Assembly: GCA_028554645.1 (NCBI GenBank)
Contig: JAQOOI010000037.1
Span: 163,320-227,319 of the forward strand
Source of the DNA: Omphalotus guepiniiformis
Taxonomy: Eukaryota > Basidiomycota > Agaricomycetes > Agaricales > Omphalotaceae
Length of the DNA: 64,000 nucleotides
Reading direction: 5' to 3'
Both the position numbers and the translations under genes were made by a program. Positions 43,391-54,102 of this stretch are shown here, piece by piece (within the stretch, counting starts at the first letter, position 1; each line of letters starts with the position of its first letter). A model generated the notes under the pieces. That model saw only the letters and a program-made list of their open reading frames with translations, was not told the origin of the DNA and searched no databases.

Positions 43391-44594
43391 CAGCAGTTGT
43401 TAAGAGTTCAATAAAATTTTCCTTCAACATTATTCACCTGGTCAATATTACATTATTCAAACATCGGATTGAAAGCTGCTATGGCATGATCACGTGACTT
43501 TTTGCCAAACAGTCATTATTACCTTATACGTTGTTATTCGCTTATTCACATCTTTTTCCTTTTCACTCTCGTCACTTCATTATACAGTTGAATACCTCAT
43601 ATGGAATATAGTCTGTTCCCTGATATTGGTATTCCATACAACAGATATTCCAGAGTGTGTAAACTGTTGAAAAGTGACACCCAACTTGTATCTCTACTTC
43701 TATGTCCAACTTGTCTTTGTTTGAGACCAGGGTGATCTTCAATATAGTAGTTAATGATTTCCAACCATTTAAGGGAGAGTTGGGAGAGTTAGATCTTCCT
43801 TTGGCTGATAGAGTGGTTTGGCAGTGGTTCTTGGAGTGTCCACTGTTACTTTGGTGGGGTTTGCAAGGTTGCAATAAAGTGGAAACTTTCTGGTTTAGGC
43901 ATATTTTTTGATACTATTGAGTGATTGCTTCAAGAAAAGTAGGATTACAAATAAACTTAGCAGTAAGATATCTAGATATCCCAATTTTGAGTGCTTTACA
44001 CAAGTATTATAGCAAATTATATAATAAATAATGACCATGCTGTGGAATATAGGACATCAGAGGCTGATTCCTTATTCCGGAGCACCACTTCATGGAATAC
44101 CTCCGCCTCCCAAGCTAGTGACCACACATTTTGGATTCCATAGCACGGATATTCCATGTCATATTATTCCATGCGAACTAATTCACTATATATGGGTTCA
44201 ACCTCGCTTTTTCTTTCTTTGTATGATTCCTATCCCTCCGACTCTCAGAATTTACAGAATGAGCAGGAACTTGGTTCTCTCCCTTCTAACCTTTGTTCTA
44301 CTGCTTTCAATTGTTCTATCCTTCTTCTTTGTTGGTTGTATTCTCTCCCTGCTTTGTTTGCTACCTCTGATAGCAAGAAGAAATGCGACTCTGGGCAAAC
44401 GACTTCCGCAGGAACCTCCACTATAGCTCCTCATAAGAAAGCTCCCCCCCCATGTTTTCACTGGTTTCTCTTCCTCACATGCAGCACATTGCGCTTCAAG
44501 AGGCTATAGGTTGCAATTCAGCGCCATGTCTCAGATGTTTATATCTGCCTCTTTGAAAAAGACAACAACCCTAGCTTCCGAGTCGCTCATCTAA
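43391..44594. other. AT-rich stretch with no supported gene
   Basis: Recurrent ATTCCAT motifs (43590-43650 and 44050-44175) and a Leu-rich open frame at 44031-44426 whose hydrophobic run (LSLLTFVLLLSIVLSFFFVG) looks like a membrane segment but comes from a CT-rich tract. I do not accept it as a gene. Confidence 0.35.
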
Positions 44595-47037
44595 TCACGC
44601 CCTTGGATAATGCTTAAAGTGCAAGCACAGTGCAGGGGTGAGTTTAGGCAACCTTGGCATCCTTGCGATTGCTTCTATCTTTGAAAGCAACCCAGGTGAA
44701 ACTGTCCTATAGGGCAGGTCGCATGCGAGGAGCCATGCTTGGGAACATGTATAGCCAAGCTGAGAAAGAGCAGAGGCAGCACCTCGCCAGTACACTGTGA
44801 TGGGTATCCATAGCTTGTTAAAGTCTGGGACATCTTTGAGTCAGAATAGGAAGAGAGATCTTTGGTGTTTTCAGAATCCAGTTTGGAATGTAGGAACAAA
44901 TGGACAGCAGGGTCTCATTTGAATTTTCAAGGATAGATGCCAGTATCTAGCAAAAGGTAAGCATTTTGCAACTGTACAGATTTAATGGCTCCTACCTCTG
45001 CAGTTTGATTTGACATTACCTCCTGAAGCTGTGTGGGTTTAAATATTCTCTTGGCCTGTGAGCCAAGCTCCTTGAACCAGGTATTGTATCTATACAACAT
45101 CAGCCACTGAGTGATCAGAGGGGGGCAAGCCAAGCATTTCTGTAGCACAAAATTTTTGGTCTTCTTGAAGTGCCTAATAAGATTGATGAGCTCCTTAAAT
45201 TCTGGCTCTACAAGAGAAGGCAGTAGTTGGGTGGCTGAGGAAGTCAGCATGGTCTGATGACTATTGGCAATCTGGATGGAAGATAGCCTCATTTCTAGCA
45301 AGAAAATGTTTTATTTTCTCAGCCAAAGGATGTGCCTCGAGCTTGGCTAAATCTACTTGTCTAAAATATCTCCTCCTGAGGTCTTTCTGGCCATTGGATG
45401 GCACCCAAAATAGAGGAGAAGCTCAATTTCATTCTGAGCCCAGCACATAATGGCTCCCCATCTCTGCAAAGTCAGACAGAATTTTGGGAAGCATCTGTGT
45501 AGATCCATATGTGAAAAAAAGGGAAGACATCTAGTTCAGCTGAAGATGACCTTCAGTAAATCCTATCACTTGAGAAAAAACTAGACTGAAAATCACTTAG
45601 TATCTTGGAAATCCATTCAACATACATAATGACTACCTCTTCATGAGGTTTGAGAACACAAAGAGCAGGAGGAAACAGAGCATTGCTGAGGCAGAGTGAA
45701 TATATAGAGTAAAAGGTAGAAATATTGGATGACCTGCTTGAAAGAGTTGGTTCCAGTCCCCTTATGAGCAATGTGGAAGTCTCTGGTTGTGGAAGCTGTA
45801 TAGGTGATGATTATGGTAAATATTTTTTCCCACCTTGGTTCCAAATTGTCAATTGTAAAATAGTGAATGGAGAACATGAATAACTTACATTTTTAAAAGC
45901 CCATCAGGATCAAGAGCACTGGCAAGGCTTGATATCTGGTGTAAACAATGGGCTGAGTGCTTGACATTCAGAAGAGGGATATCATATAAATAATGCCTTT
46001 TGGGAGCCAGCACTCTGCTGTAGATATGTCCATGTCTTCCAGATGGTAGACCAGAAGCAATACAGCAGCTTCAGTCTCAATGGCTCAGCCCTGCAGCTAA
46101 ACCCCTAAAATTCAATGAGAAACATATTGAGTGCAAAAAGAATACTTACAGTATAGAAAACTGCTTCACTCTTTTTTTCTAAAGCAACTAAGACCAGGCA
46201 ATCCAGTTCCGGTGCCAGTCGTCAATGAAATATTGTTTTGTCCAAAGACTGATTATACCTCTCCAGAGACCACATTGTGTTGAGAAGAATTGCGAACGGG
46301 GTGACATGAGACCAAACTGGCGGAAATTGAAGGAATGGTTCCTGGAACATAGTAACAGTCTTGTCATCATGTCAGTAGGTGAGGTCATAGGTGAAATCTT
46401 TTGCATGGGGTGACTGCAACAGCTTATAGGGAAACTGCCTCAACTCAGCTACAAAAAAGTCATTGGCCTCCACAGATCCAAGAACGCACCAGAATCCAAC
46501 CTGGTTCACCTCAAAAATTTTGCAAATACAAAAAAAGGCTAAGCCTCCTAGTGCCATAATTTCTCAGCTGGAATTGTGATGGCACATCCAGCTATGGTCT
46601 GGTCCCTGCCAGCCAAGTCCATCATTATCATTGCTGGCTGCTGGTCTGTCGTCTGGATCATCAGCCACCCCTTACTCTTCCAGGCCTCGAGCACCTTCAG
46701 GAATTAGGTGCCCACCACCACACTTATGAGGTGGTGTCCCTCCTCATCCAACATTCCCTTCAAAGTAAGGTATCTGCTTCCCTCCAGAGGACTAACCTTC
46801 CAGACAAAGCAGTTGGCCCTCCCTGCGGACTTGGAGATCAGCTCATTCAACAACTGGGGAGCCTTTTCATCACGGGGGAGATCATCAAAACATGTCAGCT
46901 TGCTTTGCCACACAATGGAACTCTTGCTTATGAGCACTCACACGACCCAGAACCCAGAACGTCCAGTGCTTCTCCTCCTCTTCCTCCTTCCCTTTCCCCT
47001 TCGCTTTCTCCTTCTACTCCACCTTCTGCAGACATAG
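44595..47037 (-). pseudogene. Decayed gene of unknown function (arm A of an inverted duplication)
   Basis: Read right to left: DDLPRDEKAPQLLNELISKS, CFVWKVSPLEGSRYLTLKGM and IPAEKLWH near 46560-46930. Then VNQVGFWCVLGSVEANDFF and LRQFPYKLLQSPHAKDFTYD (46380-46500), FLQFPPVWSHVTPFAILLNT, MWSLERYNQSLDKTIFH and, further on, EPEFKELINLIRHFKKTKN and GTGIYP-like ends near 44930. Stops and shifts are frequent. The SHVTPFAILLNTMWSLE block resembles SHTSPFAVLLNALWTFEK at 55355-55570, so both belong to one unrecognised family. The part from 45360 to 46560 is repeated inverted at 51590-52800. Confidence 0.5.
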
Positions 47038-47099
47038 TGTGAGCATAATTCAAGAAGTGAAGTATTGTGAAGTATTGAATATTAGTCTGCATAGCTCTA

Positions 47100-47345
47100 G
47101 AATGATATTCAAAAGTTGCAGCTCACAACATTTACCAGCAGCTCACATCAGATGGCAGCAGCTGTTGACATCAGCTAGCAGCAGCTTCAAGCAGCTGACT
47201 TCAGCTCACAGCATCTATCAGCACCTCACATTATCTAGCAGTAGCTGGCATCAGCTGGTGTCAGCTAGGAGCAGATGGCATTAGCTCACATGACATGACA
47301 GCAGCTCACATTAGCTGGCACCAGCTAGGAGCAGCTGGCAGCATT
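47100..47345. repeat. Degenerate AGCTG-rich minisatellite
   Basis: Irregular units of CAGCTNNCA and AGCAGCTCACAT type over about 245 bp. Shorter patches of the same kind occur at 53027-53075 and 59065-59115, each next to copia gag or pol pieces. Confidence 0.65.
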
Positions 47346-47460
47346 GGCCTTGTTCACCTGCCCTGCCTGTCTCTTCAGATTTTGTTTTTCAGCAATGAAG
47401 TACTGAAGAATCTTGTCCTTGTCCAATGTGTCTGACTGTACCTTGAAAAATCTCGTTCAT
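47346..47460 (-). pseudogene. Copia gag fragment
   Basis: Minus strand reads HLDTLDKDKILQYFIAEKQN and LKRQAGQ, the last part of a copia gag of the UBN2 type. The same segment is at 57140-57225 on the plus strand inside a longer copia copy. It ends at the AGCTG minisatellite. Confidence 0.65.
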
Positions 47461-47720
47461 GAACAATTGGAACACCAATGGCACATTGGTGAGGCCACTG
47501 GTGTTACCTGATATTCGAAAGAACTTGAACCATAGCGCGTATGGAACACGGTCTTCCATTCTATGTGAACATTATTGTAATCATTGCACAAATCTACCTT
47601 AGTAAACGCTTTTGCATTGTGCAATTGATCAATGAGGTTTCCACTTGCTATTTACTCCCTATTGTTTTGGCCAAATTTAAACCTGGTGTGAGTTTTCATA
47701 CTTTGTTATAACTGTTGCAC
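47461..47720. other. Short spacer, nothing recognised
   Basis: AT-rich DNA between the gag fragment and the minisatellite; no motif. Confidence 0.35.
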
Positions 47721-48240
47721 CTAGCTTGTAAGTATAGAGTCCTTACACAGCAGCCAGTATAGAGCTGTTACCAGCTTGTAAGTATAGAGTTGTTACACAC
47801 CCAGTATAGAACCATCACCAGCTTGTAAGTATAGAGTGTATAGAGTTGTTACACAGCACCCAGTTAGAACTGTCTCTTGTAAGTATAGAGTGTATAGAGT
47901 TGTTACACAGCACCCTGTATAGGACTGTCCCCAGTTTGTAAGTATAGAGTTGTTACACAGCACCCAGTATAGAATCATCACCAGCTTGTAAGTATAGAGT
48001 GTATAGAGTGGTTACACAGCACCCATTATAGAACTGCCGCCAGCTTGTAAGCCGAGAGTGTATAGAGTTGTTACACAGGACCCAGTACTGTCACCAGCTT
48101 GTAAGTATAGAGTTGTTGCACAGCACCTAGCTTGTAAGTATAGTTCAACCATTCAAAGGTATACAGCACCTAGCTTGCAAGTAACAGCATCCAGTATAGA
48201 ACAGTTGGCTTGTAAGTATAGATCAACCATTCAATCTTGA
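47721..48240. repeat. Minisatellite, ~45-60-bp units
   Basis: About ten units built on AGCTTGTAAGTATAGAGT, TGTTACACAGCACCCAGTA and TAGAACTGTCACC. Units differ by presence or absence of a GTATAGAGT insert, so length varies. Toward the right the units decay. The Cys/Val/Leu-rich frames across it come from the repeat. Confidence 0.88.
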
Positions 48241-48579
48241 ACTGCCTGAACTTTAAGTATGAACTTTAAGTATGAACTCTAAAACCTGGACCAGTGAGAG
48301 TAATCTGGTACTGGGGATCAATGTAAGAATACTTAAGACCGAGAGAAAAGTTCACTATCAACCACTCTACAATGCTTGCTCAACAAACTACTTCCACTAT
48401 TTCTAAGTCAATCTCTCCACCATAACCTGGCCGGATGGCAAGGTTTACGCCAAAAGCCCGAAAATTTGGGAGTATTTGCAGAAATTTATCTTCCATATGG
48501 CTAAAACCGACAACAGCCTCATCCTGGTGCTTTCTTATTGCTAAAGAATATCTCCAACAGATCAGCACTTGGATACCCT
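48241..48579. other. Stretch without a supported gene
   Basis: Unique-looking DNA between the minisatellite and the copia LTR. A minus-strand open stretch (48380-48655) overlaps the LTR edge and shows no motif. Confidence 0.35.
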
Positions 48580-48942
48580 GTTGAATGGTCATTTCTAGGG
48601 TATCAATGGACTCTTTATTTACAAACACGGACACTAGTAGTATACACGCATACAATATATATTTCTCTTCGATTTCCTATTTTATCTATACAGCCCGCAG
48701 GCTATATACCCCTATCCTGTTCACTACTTACAGTTTCCGATCACTCGAGACACCTCAGACACTTACAGTTCTCTTATTTATTCCCTTACCTATAAGGTAC
48801 TTATTATGTGCTAGTATCTGCTTATATTACAGGTAATATTACAGGTAATATAAGACACTTGCACCTATCACACCACGCTCTGAGTATCTGCTTATATTAC
48901 AGATTCTAAGCGTCCCTTTCAGCACATATTAGCATTTCTACA
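48580..48942 (-). repeat. Copia-type 3' LTR, left end approximate
   Basis: In minus sense it begins TGTAGAAATGCTAATATG at 48942 and is preceded by a polypurine tract (AGAGAAGAGGGGGGA, 48943-48957). Inside, GGTAATATTACAGGTAATATAAG and TGCTTATATTACAG are local duplications. The lower-coordinate end is not certain. Confidence 0.6.
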
Positions 48943-49013
48943 TCCCCCCTCTTCTCTGTTGAAGGACACTTTCATAGGTATGTGCGGATGTTACTTGCAC
49001 ATTTTCTTTTCAC

Positions 49014-49360
49014 TTACACGTTCCCTTTAGTACATAGTCCACTTGTGTAATAGTAAGATTTGCAATGTAAATGAAATGTGTATCGCACAAAGTGAAGTCG
49101 TGTATCTAATAGCAATGAAATGAACGTGTAATATTGTCGATAGCAAACAAGGTGGACCGTCAAAATGTAAGCATTTCCTAGACTAGTATTGCATACTGCT
49201 AATTGTCCTTGCATTCTATTAGAGCTAATCCTAGTACTGGTAGGTGTATACAGAACTATCATTGTCATCAGCAGATTCATTATTCTGCTCAGGGCCAGTA
49301 TTGTCTTGTTCTGTAGAGTCATGGTCAGGTTCAGGTAATGCAGGATTATCTGACTCAGAG
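49014..49360 (-). pseudogene. Copia pol 3' end remnant
   Basis: Between the polypurine tract and the pol linker at 49553, minus-strand reading includes ILALSRIMNLLMTMIVL and VLYTPTSTRISSNRMQGQ. It is too decayed to assign RNase H. Position and orientation fit the end of the copia copy whose linker lies at 49553-49860. Confidence 0.35.
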
Positions 49361-49435
49361 TTGTTGGAAATCAAGAGCTCCATGTAAACAAGGCCAAATT
49401 AATGGCAGCAACTTGCTTACGGTCAAGTGACCACA

Positions 49436-49550
49436 TAACAAAGTAGGGGAAATGTATTGGCATGAGCTGGGATTGAACCAGCGACTCCCAGCACACATAA
49501 CTGGTTGCCATTGGTAGAGTATGGAGGTTAGTCCATCTCGCTATGAGTGG
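49436..49550 (-). repeat. tRNA-like sequence fused to copia pol DNA
   Basis: In minus sense: A-box-like TAGCGAGATGG, then an insert-bearing middle, and a B-box GGTTCAATCCC within a perfect T-stem (GCTGG/CCAGC), then TCATGCCA as acceptor end. The matching 5' acceptor is poor and the A-B distance is long, so it is a tRNA-derived SINE rather than a working tRNA. It is joined to the end of the copia pol frame (MSNRRPGANPTIEC, then TAA). A shortened copy with the same neighbour is at 53213-53290. Confidence 0.55.
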
Positions 49551-49552
49551 TG

Positions 49553-49860
49553 TTAACACTCAATGGTGGGGTTAGCACCAGGTCTTCTATTGCTCATCCA
49601 ACAAGAGTCAGAGTCAGAATGAGGATTATCATCAAGAGCATAGGAAGTATTCAGTGGTGTATTAGTTGAAGGTTTGGAAGGTGAAGGTTTGGAAGGTGGT
49701 TGTGAAGATCCAACTTTATAAGTGTACCTCTCATCAAAGTCAGCTCTCTCACTGGTCACAACCTTCTTGGTGACAGGATTCCAGAACCTCCATCCCTTCA
49801 CACCATCTGGATTACCCAATGAAGATACACTTTTCCATATGAGAACCCAAGTGATTCTAA
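49553..49860 (-). pseudogene. Copia pol fragment, integrase-RT linker
   Basis: Reads HMEKCIFIG (before a stop), then GNPDGVKGWRFWNPVTKKVV and TSERADFDERY, the block that follows integrase in copia polyproteins, then a Ser/Pro-rich linker (PSKPSPSKPSTNTP) and DSDSCWMSNRRPG. The equivalent block at 58600-58690 stops just before this part, so the two fragments complement each other. Reverse transcriptase does not follow; tRNA-like DNA does. Confidence 0.75.
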
Positions 49861-50255
49861 CACCAACAAGATATAATCTGCCAACTACCTCACCATTGTG
49901 TATCTATGCGGGTGCACCACCTATAATCATCATCTGTGACAGATTGTGAAATCTGGGTACTTTTTGACATCAAAATCCACCAGTACACCTTAAGATGACA
50001 ATTCAGATTTATCATAGTTCCTGTGATGGATGGTTGAAGTTGTGCTTCCCCTCCTCTTTTTCTTCCTCTGTAGTGAAAGTGCTGTCATGCCACTCCCTTT
50101 GGAGATACTAGCCCACCTTGCCACCTTGTCTAGTCGGACACCATTCTCCATGGTAGATCTGGTAAAGTGAATACTAACAACTATCTAGCTAAATTTGGGA
50201 TATGCTAAGTAAGCCCAATACTAACTTGATACAGTTCTCAGTCTTGATACATACT
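49861..50255 (-). other. Stretch with one short open frame, no supported gene
   Basis: Minus strand 49990-50151 has a 53-codon frame starting MENGVRLDKVARWAS with a basic centre (LQRKKKRRG). Without context I cannot say whether it is real. Confidence 0.3.
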
Positions 50256-50689
50256 TCACACGGTTTGACACACAATTCTGAGCCTCTGAATTGTGCTTGC
50301 ATCAGTAATATTACTCCTGCAATCTGGACAGACCCAACTCTCAAGGACAGAGGTGATGACATTGAAACAAGAAGTCACATTGGATGTGACTCTTGTATCA
50401 TTGAGGAGAAGGCTGCCAGGAGCCCAGGCACAGGTCAAGACTGGCCAGGCTGACCCATCTGGCAGCTCATCCATCAAGATATCAGGACCATACGGACCTG
50501 TGGGCTTCCACATCTGCCCCCTTAGACCTGGCCCTTGCAGAAACCTCTCAACTTCCAAACCTGTAAATACCCGGTTTTCACTTTCCGCTAATTCTGTGAT
50601 GTTGAGCCATTTCTCACAGTCCAGGTAGTAGACATCCTTTGCGGTGTTCAAGTTGTACATGGGAGTGGGGGGCTGATTCAGAGTGAAGT
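50256..50689 (-). pseudogene. Unknown gene fragment, cut upstream by a copia LTR
   Basis: An open frame of about 145 codons runs from NNFTLNQPPTPMYNLNTAKD through VYYLDCEKWLNITELAESEN, FLQGPGLRGQMWKPTGPYGP and DILMDELPDGSAWPVLTCAW to a Cys-containing end (CPDCRSNITD). It has coding-like composition with no stops. Its start is missing because the LTR begins at 50690. The CPDC element might bind a metal, but one pair is weak evidence. I do not recognise the family. Confidence 0.45.
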
Positions 50690-51080
50690 TGTTGAATGAA
50701 GTGCTAGAACACTTGTAGATAGTATACAAATACTGTACATATCATTAGAAAGTCCCCTCAAGTACATATAATACCATAGTAATGACTTTAATACCAATTG
50801 TAGATAGTTATACCATGTATGTAGGGTCATTCTGGAGTGTTTAGAGCGCACGCGAAAATGTGGACACTCATTTTCACGCCTCATGCGCGGCCTGACACAA
50901 TAGGACCAAACAATATGTAAATCTTTACATGTCTGGAGAAATCTAAGACACTTGGAAAGCAATTTTTGTGCATTAAGCTACTATTTCAACACTTTAGTGA
51001 TCTCAGTGAACTGTAATTGAACTCTATTCATTGTGTCTGATCAGTGTATCACTGGTAGTGCATTGTTTTAAATTCTAACA
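50690..51080 (+). repeat. Copia-type LTR, second copy
   Basis: 391 bp from TGTTGAATGAAGTGC to TTAAATTCTAACA, nearly the same as 33732-34121. The flanks GAAGT and ATATC do not match, so this is not a simple solo LTR with intact duplication; one side has been deleted or recombined, or it is one end of a larger lost element. Confidence 0.85.
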
Positions 51081-51589
51081 ATATCAATCTTTATAGCAGC
51101 ATATCAAAGTATCCTTTTTTCAATGAAGTTGTATACGTATATACATTCTTTTGTAATTTGCATTTTTGTGTCCAAGTGAGCAATTCATCCAGAGTCCATC
51201 TCCCCTACTGTAGCTTCCTATCCATCCCCTACTGTGTTTCTCTATTGAGACCCTAAGTGTCTTATATAACCCTAAGTGCTCATAAGCAAGACTTCCATTA
51301 TGTGTCACAAGCTGACTTGTTTTGATCTCCCCCCTCAGGCTGAAATGGCTGGGTGAGGAGGCGCCACTACAACAGGCAAGCCAGGATTGGAATCAGATTG
51401 GGGGTCTTGTCCAGCAAGCTCAAGGCATCCAACATATCAACCGGCTCCCAAGGTGAGAATGGCTGCCGACTGACACCCCCATCGACTCCTTCTTTCTACC
51501 CACCCCTACAAAACTTTGGACATGTCCCCTACTACCGGACTCCTGCTCTCCCTTCCCCTTTTCCGAGAGGCTAGGTTCATCAGGAATGA
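51081..51589. other. Stretch without a supported gene
   Basis: A purine/pyrimidine-skewed patch (CCCCCCTCAGG, near 51325) might be a decayed polypurine tract. No coding frame is supported. Confidence 0.35.
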
Positions 51590-52800
51590 AGAGAATGCAG
51601 GATTGCTGCTGGAGACCATGGAGCCCAGAGTTGCACTGTAACTGTCTGGATGCCAGAGAGAGCCAGGTTGAGATGAATCAGGTTGGATTCTGGTGCGTTC
51701 CTGGATCTGTGGAGGCCAATGACTTTTTTGTAGCTGAGTTGAGGCAGTTTCCCTATAAGCTGTTGCAGTCACCCCACGCAAAAGATTTCACCTATGACCT
51801 CACCTACTGACATGACAAGACTGTTACTGTGTTCCAGCTGTTCCTTCAATTTCCGCCAGTTTGGTCTCATGTCACCCTGTTTGCAATTCTTCTCAACACG
51901 ATGTGGTCTCTGGAGAGATATAATCAGTCTTTGCACAAGACAATATTTCATTGACGACCGGCACCGGAACTGGATTGCCTGGTGAACTTGATTACAAGGG
52001 CATTATTGGGAAAGAAGGAGGAAGACAATCTCGTCAATGCGGACTGAGGCTGAGCTCAATAGCATATTTGAATTTGCTTTAGATAGAAAAAAGAGTGAAG
52101 CAGTTATCTATACTGTAAGTATTCTTTTTGCACTCAATATGTTTCTCATTGCATTTTAGAGGTTTAGCTGCAGGACTGAGCCATTGAGACTGAACTGCTG
52201 AGCAGATACAGAGTAGAGGTTCTCAAACCTTCTTATCTCTTCTTATTGCTTGTGGCCAGTTTTGGACCAAGAAGGATGTAGCTGGGGAAATTGCTTGCCT
52301 CATGAAGAGGTGGTTAGTTACGTTGAATGGATTTCCAAAATACTAAGTGATTCTCAGTCTAGTTTTCTCACAAGTGATAGGATTCACTGAAGGTCATCTT
52401 CAGCTGAACTGGATGTCTTCCCTTTTTTTGCATATGAATCTACTCAGATGCTTCCCAAAATTCTTCCTGACTTTGCAGAGCCCATATGTGCTGGGCTCAG
52501 AATGAAATTGAGCTTCTCCTCTATTTCTGGTGTCATCCAACTTTGGAGATCTGTCAACCCTTCAGTGCCAAGAGTGTGGAGGCTTTATCACATGGGAGTT
52601 GCCCAAGTATGTTTTTGAAGCCAAATCCAGCCAGTTTCTTTGCTCTCCAGTGCAGTAATTGCAATAGCACAAGTTCTTACATCAAGCCTCTTGATTTGTA
52701 TAAAATTGGACCTGAAGGAATGCCCAGAAAGACCTCAAGAGGAGATTGGTATTTTAGACAAGTAGATTTAGATGCACAATGTATACAGACATTTTGCTAT
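51590..52800 (+). pseudogene. Inverted duplicate of the 45360-46560 segment (arm B)
   Basis: Plus-strand reading gives MNQVGFWCVPGSVEANDFF and LRQFPYKLLQSPHAKDFTYD (51672-51810), then FNFRQFGLMSP-side sequence and, near 52320-52530, DNA that matches the reverse complement of 45400-45660 (for example TGAAGGTCATCTTCAGCTGAACT). It ends near GATTTAGATGC at about 52770. Identity looks high but is broken by indels. The two arms lie about 5 kb apart and could pair as a large palindrome. Function unknown. Confidence 0.65.
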
Positions 52801-53026
52801 TCTTGCACAACATGCCACCCACCTAATGCTCATTCTTAAGTCTATAGAAGAAACAATATTCACAATGTGGAGCACAATTCACCTGGAGGAAATTGTTGAA
52901 GAGTATCATTAAACCACTTACATTGACACAAAAACTTTCCCCCAAACAACAGAATACCCACAGATCGTGTATTCGAAGATCCATCCTTCTGAATTCATGA
53001 TATCTGCTCAATGAACATGTTCCCAC

Positions 53027-53240
53027 CTGCTAGCTGCTCCTAGCTGCTACCATGTGTGAGCTGCTTGTAGCTGCTATTAGAATGAATGTCCCACCTTGAA
53101 AGCAAGGAATGAAGGAAAGAGTGGGAATGGGAGATATCAGGCCAATAAGGCTGAAGTAAAAGAGGAAGATGTTGTTGAAAGTGCTGGCAGTGCAAGTACA
53201 TTAATGCTCTTTTGTATGAGCAATAGAAGACCTGGTGTTA
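53027..53240 (+). pseudogene. Copia gag fragment with AGCTGC patch
   Basis: After an AGCTGCT-rich patch (53027-53075) come LKARNEGKSGNGR-type sequence and AEVKEEDVVESAGSAST, which match 57781-57895 closely. The fragment then jumps to MSNRRPGVNS, the sequence found at the end of the pol linker at 49553. It is therefore a deletion-joined copia piece. Confidence 0.65.
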
Positions 53241-53290
53241 ACTCATAGTGTTGGTTAGAGTCGCTGGTTCAATCCCAGCTCATGCCAATG
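53241..53290 (+). repeat. Shortened tRNA-like sequence
   Basis: Contains GTCGCTGGTTCAATCCCAGCTCATGCCA, that is, the B box, T-stem and acceptor end of the sequence at 49436-49550. The A box is deleted. The apparent protein start MLVRVAGSIPAHAN is a translation of this repeat. Confidence 0.6.
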
Positions 53291-54102
53291 TGAACAGTGC
53301 AGAATGTTATAGTTATGGACTTCTTCTTGAAAAACTGCACTTCCACAAGCATTTGCTTGAGTTCCACCAATTTGCAACATGGCTGCAAGTGCAGTTTTAT
53401 TGGCTCTGCAGGCTGCCGGAGATAGAAGGGGGCACAGAGCACAAACTGCCAGTGCCTACAGTCATGGATGACCTTCCACCACTGGATAGCATTTGCAAAA
53501 ATGTTCAGGTCCAGCTGACTTACCTGCATGAGTTGTCGTTTCTGGTAACTCATGACAATGTGAACCATGCAGAATGCTATAGTTACGGACTTCTTCTGGA
53601 AGAACTGCACTTCCACAAACATGTGCTCTGGTTCCGCCAATTTGCAATATGGCCGCAAATGCAGTTTTCTTGGTCTCTGCGGAGGGCCAGAGATAAAAGG
53701 CACAGCATTCCAGATCTCGGCATCGGCTGCTTAGGAGCAGGGGAAGCCTTATCGCTTCAAGGGGGCATGGAGCACAAACCGCCAGTGCCTGCGGTCATGG
53801 ACAACCTTCCACCACCAGAAAGCATTTGCGAAGATGTTTGGGTGGTAACAAGTTTTAATCTGGTAGAAGTTCAGGCAATGGACCAGGTGAAAGCAGCCAT
53901 CAAGAATGGTGCTTTACTGGAAAACCAAACAATCAAATGGATTGTTGCTGTTGGTCTGTACTTTGCCATCTCATTCTTTGAGCCCTTCAGCACCACTCAG
54001 CTTCATGCCCAAGGCCATCACCTAATCCCAGTGCACCAGATTTGGTGGGCTTTTTTTAAAAATAAACGATGTCCCTCACAAGGCCTATTGTTAAAACGGT
54101 AG
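53281..54102 (+). CDS. Unrecognised open frame with an internal direct duplication
   Basis: Two related blocks follow one another: NVNSAECYSYGLLLEKLHFH to MDDLPPLDSICKNVQV (about 53290-53515) and NVNHAECYSYGLLLEELHFH to MDNLPPPESICEDVWV (about 53560-53850). The second carries an extra 30-codon insert. A third segment (FNLVEVQAMDQVKAAIKNGA ... QTIKWIVAVGLYFAISFFEP) has a hydrophobic stretch that might span a membrane. The real start is unclear because the first codons come from the tRNA-like repeat. It may be a duplicated repeat that happens to be open, or a young chimeric gene; no family recognised. Confidence 0.35.
   Translation, partial: HANVNSAECYSYGLLLEKLHFHKHLLEFHQFATWLQVQFYWLCRLPEIEGGTEHKLPVPTVMDDLPPLDSICKNVQVQLTYLHELSFLVTHDNVNHAECYSYGLLLEELHFHKHVLWFRQFAIWPQMQFSWSLRRARDKRHSIPDLGIGCLGAGEALSLQGGMEHKPPVPAVMDNLPPPESICEDVWVVTSFNLVEVQAMDQVKAAIKNGALLENQTIKWIVAVGLYFAISFFEPFSTTQLHAQGHHLIPVHQIWWAFFKNKRCPSQGLLLKR

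Noticed and set aside
44031..44426. Membrane protein
   Set aside because: The hydrophobic run is produced by a CT-rich tract, there is no conserved motif and no flanking gene structure.
47721..48240. CRISPR array
   Set aside because: Units are directly adjacent and mutually similar with no unique spacers; the genome is eukaryotic.
49436..49550. Functional tRNA gene
   Set aside because: The T-arm is good but the acceptor 5' half does not pair and the A-B box spacing is too long.
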